Assembly: GCF_900169785.1 (NCBI RefSeq)
Contig: NZ_FWER01000002.1
Coordinates: 136,225 to 200,224 of the forward strand
Direction of reading: 5' to 3'
Source of the DNA: Rhizobium sullae
GTDB lineage: Bacteria; Pseudomonadota; Alphaproteobacteria; Rhizobiales; Rhizobiaceae
DNA length: 64,000 nt
Positions 61,003 to 64,000 of the stretch are shown here, in pieces. The translations under genes were made by a program, and so were the position numbers. The notes beneath the pieces are model-generated. The model saw only the letters and a list, made by a program, of their open reading frames with translations. It made no database searches and was not told where the DNA came from. Positions within the stretch are counted from its first letter, which is position 1, and each line of letters starts with the position of its first letter.

Positions 61003-62106
61003 ATGGGCTTCAAATGCGGTATCGTCGGTCTGCCGAACGTCGGCAAGTCGACACTCTTCAACGCGCTCACCAAGACGGCAGCGGCGCAGGCAGCGAACTA
61101 TCCCTTCTGCACGATCGAGCCGAACACCGGTGAAGTTGCCGTTCCCGATCCGCGGATGCAGAAACTTGCCTCGGTCGCCGGCTCGAAAGAAATTATTCCC
61201 ACCCGCATTTCCTTCGTCGATATCGCCGGTCTCGTGCGCGGCGCGTCCAAGGGTGAAGGACTCGGCAACAAGTTCCTCGCCAATATCCGCGAGGTCGATG
61301 CCGTCGTGCATGTGCTGCGCTGCTTTGAGGATGACGATGTCACCCATGTCGAAGGCCGCATCAATCCGGTCAGCGACGCCGAAACCGTCGAAACCGAGCT
61401 GATGCTCGCCGACCTTGAAAGTCTGGAGCGCCGTGTCGAGCAAACCCGTAAACGCGCCGCCTCCAAGGACAAGGAATCGCTGGCCCAGCTTCCCGTCATG
61501 GAAGCGGTGATCAAGCTCCTCAACGAAGGGAAACCGGCACGCCTCTTGCTGAAGACACTCGGCGCCGACGAGATCGAAATCCTGAAGGGCCTGAACCTTC
61601 TGACGTCCCATCCGGTGCTCTACGTTTGTAACGTCGCGGAAGCCGATGCCGCGGCCGGCAACGAACATACCGAGGCTGTTGCCGAGATGGCGAAAGCCCA
61701 AGGCGCCGAATGCGTGATCATTTCGGCCGCGATCGAATCCGAAGTGGCTCAACTGCCGGAAGAAGAAAGCAAAGAATTCCTCTCCGCACTTGGTCTCGAA
61801 GAGGCCGGCCTCGATCGCCTGATCCGTGCAGGCTATCACTTGCTCGACCTGATCACCTATTTCACCGTCGGCCCCAAAGAGACCCGCGCCTGGACGATCG
61901 TGCGCGGCACCAAGGCGCCGGCCGCTGCCGGCGTCATCCACACGGATTTCGAACGCGGCTTCATCCGCGCCTTCACTATCGCCTATGATGACTACATCGC
62001 GCTCGGCGGCGAAACCGGCGCGAAGGAAGCCGGCAAAGCCCGGGACGAAGGCAAGGAATATGTCGTTCAGGATGGCGACGTGATCCACTTCCGCTTCAAT
62101 ACCTGA
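61003..62106 (+). CDS. ychF: Redox-regulated ribosome-binding ATPase YchF
   Basis: 367 aa Obg-like P-loop protein. 'GFKCGIVGLPNVGKSTLFNALTKTAAAQAANYPFCTIEPN' carries G1, 'FVDIAGLVRGASKGEGLGNKFLANIREVDAVVHVLRCF' G3, and the coiled-coil and TGS domains ('TYFTVGPKETRAWTIVRGTKAPAAAGVIHTDFERGFIRAFTIAYDDYIALGG') complete it. It prefers ATP and is linked to oxidative stress. ATG 61003 is the family start; the extension to 60724 overlaps the AbrB fragment. It follows pth with the decayed GNAT gene and clpS2 between. Confidence 0.96.
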   Translation: MGFKCGIVGLPNVGKSTLFNALTKTAAAQAANYPFCTIEPNTGEVAVPDPRMQKLASVAGSKEIIPTRISFVDIAGLVRGASKGEGLGNKFLANIREVDAVVHVLRCFEDDDVTHVEGRINPVSDAETVETELMLADLESLERRVEQTRKRAASKDKESLAQLPVMEAVIKLLNEGKPARLLLKTLGADEIEILKGLNLLTSHPVLYVCNVAEADAAAGNEHTEAVAEMAKAQGAECVIISAAIESEVAQLPEEESKEFLSALGLEEAGLDRLIRAGYHLLDLITYFTVGPKETRAWTIVRGTKAPAAAGVIHTDFERGFIRAFTIAYDDYIALGGETGAKEAGKARDEGKEYVVQDGDVIHFRFNT

Positions 62107-62137
62107 TTGGCACCACGGCCGAGGAGGACGAGGCCAG

Positions 62138-62599
62138 ATGAAGCTAACTTTTGAAGACTTCGAACCGGGCCGCACTTTTGCGTTAGGCCCGGTCGCCGTG
62201 ACGGCGCAGGAAATTATCGAGTTCGCAACCGAATTCGATCCGCAGCCGATGCATATGGACGAGACCGCCGGGCGCGCGAGCATCCTCGGCGGGCTCGCAG
62301 CTTCAGGCTGGCATACCTCAGCCCTCTTCATGCGCATGATGGCTTACGGCTATCTGTTGAATTCCCATTCCGAGGGCGCGCCGGGCATCGATCTCATGGA
62401 ATGGAAGAAGCCTGTGCTGGCCGGCGACACGCTATCCGGCCGCTCGACTGTACTCGAAGCGCGCGCCATGCGCTCGCGGCCCGGCATCGGCATCGCCCGG
62501 TTCAAGCATGAGGTCCAGAATCAGCGCGGCGATCTGGTCTGCTACTGCGAAAACTGGATCATGTTCGGCATGCGCGATGCAGCGGAGGCAAACCCATGA
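62138..62599 (+). CDS. MaoC-like dehydratase 1
   Basis: 153 aa hot-dog fold protein: 'TFEDFEPGRTFALGPVAVTAQEIIEFATEFDPQPMHMDETAG' contains the catalytic Asp and His of R-specific enoyl-CoA hydratases. It starts 31 bp after ychF and overlaps the second maoC gene as ATGA. The two likely make a heterodimer or a two-hot-dog unit for acyl-CoA chemistry. Confidence 0.9.
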   Translation: MKLTFEDFEPGRTFALGPVAVTAQEIIEFATEFDPQPMHMDETAGRASILGGLAASGWHTSALFMRMMAYGYLLNSHSEGAPGIDLMEWKKPVLAGDTLSGRSTVLEARAMRSRPGIGIARFKHEVQNQRGDLVCYCENWIMFGMRDAAEANP

Positions 62600-63063
62600 G
62601 GATGGCAAAGCTTTACACGATCGGCGAAAAGACGGTGATCGGCAGCTATACGTTTACCGAGAAACGGATCGTCCATTTCGCCACGCGTTTCGACCCGCAG
62701 CGCTTCCATGTCGACAAGGAGGCAGCCAGGAAGACGCTCTTCGGCAATCTCTGCGCCTCCGGCTGGCACACCTGCGCTGCGTGGATGCGGACGTTCCTGG
62801 ACTACTGGGAAAAGGAAACCGCACGGCTTGCCAGGGAAGGCATCGCCCCGCCGAAACTCGGCCCCTCGCCAGGCTTCCAGAAGCTGCAATGGCTGCGCCC
62901 GGTCTTCGTCGACGAGACGGTCAGCTACTCGGTGACCTTGCTTGCCAGCCGGCCTCTCACATCGCGGCCGGGCTGGTTCCTCAATTCAATTCTCAACGAA
63001 GGCGTCAATCAGGACGGCACGCCCGTCATCCGCTTCGAAAGCAGCGTGCTGGAATTCGAGTAA
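62596..63063 (+). CDS. MaoC-like dehydratase 2
   Basis: 155 aa, paralogous to the preceding gene: 'TFTEKRIVHFATRFDPQRFHVDKEAARKTLFGNLCASGWHTCAAWMR' keeps D-P-Q-x-F-H. The ATGA overlap implies coupled translation and a shared complex. The substrate is unknown; rhizobial homologues are annotated only as MaoC family. It is followed by the convergent apt gene after 9 bp. Confidence 0.9.
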   Translation: MRMAKLYTIGEKTVIGSYTFTEKRIVHFATRFDPQRFHVDKEAARKTLFGNLCASGWHTCAAWMRTFLDYWEKETARLAREGIAPPKLGPSPGFQKLQWLRPVFVDETVSYSVTLLASRPLTSRPGWFLNSILNEGVNQDGTPVIRFESSVLEFE

Positions 63064-63072
63064 TGCCGAAGC

Positions 63073-63615
63073 TCAATGCCCGGCAAATTCGACCAGCGTG
63101 TGGACCTTGACGCCAAGCTCCTCGAGCTTCCTGCGTCCGCCGAGATCCGGCAGATCGATGACGAAGCACGCGCCGACGACGTCCGCGCCCATCTGGCGAA
63201 GCAGCTTCGTCGCGCCGACGGCCGTCCCGCCGGTCGCAATGAGGTCGTCCACGAGAATGACCTTTTCGCCCGGCTGAACCGCATCCCGGTGCATCTCCAT
63301 CTCATCGACGCCATATTCCAGGCTGTAGGCGATGCGCACCGTGTCATGCGGCAGCTTGCCCTTCTTGCGGATCGGCACGAAGCCCGCAGAGAGCTGATGC
63401 GCCACAGCACCGCCGAGGATGAAACCCCGCGCTTCCATGCCGGCGATCTTGTCGATCTTCAGGCCCGCATAGGGCTGCACCAGTTCGTCCACGGCGCGGC
63501 GGAACGCCCGCGGATTGCCAAGCAGCGTCGTGATGTCGCGAAAGATGATGCCGGGCTTCGGATAGTCCGGGATGGAGCGGATGCTGGCCGCAAGCTCCGA
63601 GGCAATATTGTTCAT
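63073..63615 (-). CDS. apt: Adenine phosphoribosyltransferase
   Basis: 180 aa purine salvage enzyme: adenine plus PRPP to AMP. '[38 protein letters not shown]' and the PRPP loop '[30 protein letters not shown]' are intact. ATG 63615 gives the normal length; the frame continues to 63642. It follows the cytochrome c1 gene, a usual order in rhizobia. Confidence 0.96.
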   Translation of the reverse strand: MNNIASELAASIRSIPDYPKPGIIFRDITTLLGNPRAFRRAVDELVQPYAGLKIDKIAGMEARGFILGGAVAHQLSAGFVPIRKKGKLPHDTVRIAYSLEYGVDEMEMHRDAVQPGEKVILVDDLIATGGTAVGATKLLRQMGADVVGACFVIDLPDLGGRRKLEELGVKVHTLVEFAGH

Positions 63616-63686
63616 GGAAAGTCCGTCTGTCTGCGAAGGCATTTAGTCGGCTGTACCCTATCAACTGACTGACATGGAACCAACAA

Positions 63687-63715
63687 AAAAGGCGGCCCGA
63701 AAGCCGCCTTTTGCT
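63687..63715. terminator. Terminator between cytochrome c1 and apt
   Basis: AAAAGGCGGC (63687-63696) pairs with GCCGCCTTTT (63703-63712). Read on the minus strand it ends the cytochrome bc1 transcript with a T-rich tract; the A/T ends also allow use from the other side. Confidence 0.85.
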
Positions 63716-63731
63716 TGTTGAGTTAGACCAC

Positions 63732-64000
63732 TCAGTGTTCCTTGTTGGCGTAGACCGAGCGCTTCGTCAGGAAGATGAGCCCCGAGAAGATCAGCAGGAA
63801 CACGATGACCATGAAGCCGGTGCGCTTGCGCTCTTCGAGGTGCGGCTCTGCCGCCCACATCAGGAATGCCGAGACATCCTTGGAGTACTGGTCGACGGTC
63901 TGCGGCGTGCCGTCATCATAGGTCACCTGATCGTCCGAAAGCGGCTTCGGCATCGCAAAGGCCGCCGCCGCGTTGAAGTACGGGTTGTAATGCGCACCCT
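63732..64000 (-). CDS. petC: Cytochrome c1 (3' part, runs past the window end)
   Basis: Only the C-terminal region is inside the window: 'HYNPYFNAAAAFAMPKPLSDDQVTYDDGTPQTVDQYSKDVSAFLMWAAEPHLEERKRTGFMVIVFLLIFSGLIFLTKRSVYANKEH'. The MP motif with the heme-ligand methionine (AMPKPLSDD) and the single C-terminal membrane anchor are diagnostic for cytochrome c1 of the bc1 complex. The 5' end lies beyond 64000, presumably after petA and petB. The PetP/PetR-like regulators about 25 kb away might control it. Confidence 0.93.
   Translation of the reverse strand, partial: GAHYNPYFNAAAAFAMPKPLSDDQVTYDDGTPQTVDQYSKDVSAFLMWAAEPHLEERKRTGFMVIVFLLIFSGLIFLTKRSVYANKEH

Noticed and set aside
60955-62337. 460-codon minus-strand open frame
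   Set aside because: Opposite ychF, which is unmistakable.

Overview
The window reads as chromosomal DNA of a fast-growing Rhizobium, close to the R. etli/R. leguminosarum group. The grounds are its high-GC coding style, its typical alphaproteobacterial proteins (BA14K-like, YchF, ClpS2, LsrB, a LpcC-type LPS mannosyltransferase) and gene orders known from Rhizobiales: trxB-lsrB followed by twin AbcR small RNAs and an arsR gene, greA-lpcC, and cytochrome c1-apt. I count about 72 protein genes or gene remnants and two sRNA genes. I see no rRNA, tRNA, CRISPR array, insertion sequence or prophage.

Layout. 0-11 kb holds a secreted protein, a monooxygenase gene behind a SoxR-type promoter, an acyltransferase, MATE and MFS exporters, a LysR/aldo-keto reductase divergent pair, a zinc metallopeptidase, a membrane LytTR regulator and a zinc alcohol dehydrogenase. 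11.5-17 kb holds carB, a DUF2235 hydrolase and greA. 17-22 kb is an LPS-core glycosyltransferase cluster: lpcC, two tandem paralogous GT-B enzymes, a WaaE-like GT2 and one more GT-A-like protein. 22-25.3 kb is the redox regulatory block of an Lrp regulator, trxB, lsrB, tandem AbcR sRNAs and arsR, leading into an old yellow enzyme. 26-30 kb holds a streptomycin-type kinase, a Phd/PIN toxin-antitoxin pair and aspartate aminotransferase. 30-36.7 kb contains what look like deletion remnants of a sortase/sortase-substrate pair, then an aldose dehydrogenase, a DMT exporter, a cold shock protein and several small envelope proteins.

36.7-43.4 kb has ilvE, a MarR-OmpR-histidine kinase operon resembling PetP/PetR plus a kinase, csaA, proC, ybjN and ubiK. 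43.6-49.6 kb runs lgt, a MidA-type methyltransferase, a PgeF-type laccase-domain protein, an M24 protein lacking several metal ligands, a lipoprotein and prs. 49.6-54.5 kb has a two-Kazal-domain lipoprotein, a 2'-5' RNA ligase-like protein, a large secreted protein and an MHYT-GGDEF-EAL protein. 54.8-64 kb holds rplY, pth, clpS2, ychF, two maoC genes, apt and the 3' end of cytochrome c1. A second GGDEF-EAL protein plus a periplasmic binding protein lie between rplY and pth, and a broken GNAT gene lies downstream of pth.

The most informative sequence-level observations are: the twin AbcR genes, whose promoters share an upstream element at identical distance from the -10 box; the apparent sortase-system remnants; a leaderless-looking toxin-antitoxin promoter with operator repeats in its spacer; a SoxR-type 19-bp-spacer promoter; a perfect inverted repeat over the -35 region of the MarR operon; and two mutually exclusive hairpins in the greA leader.
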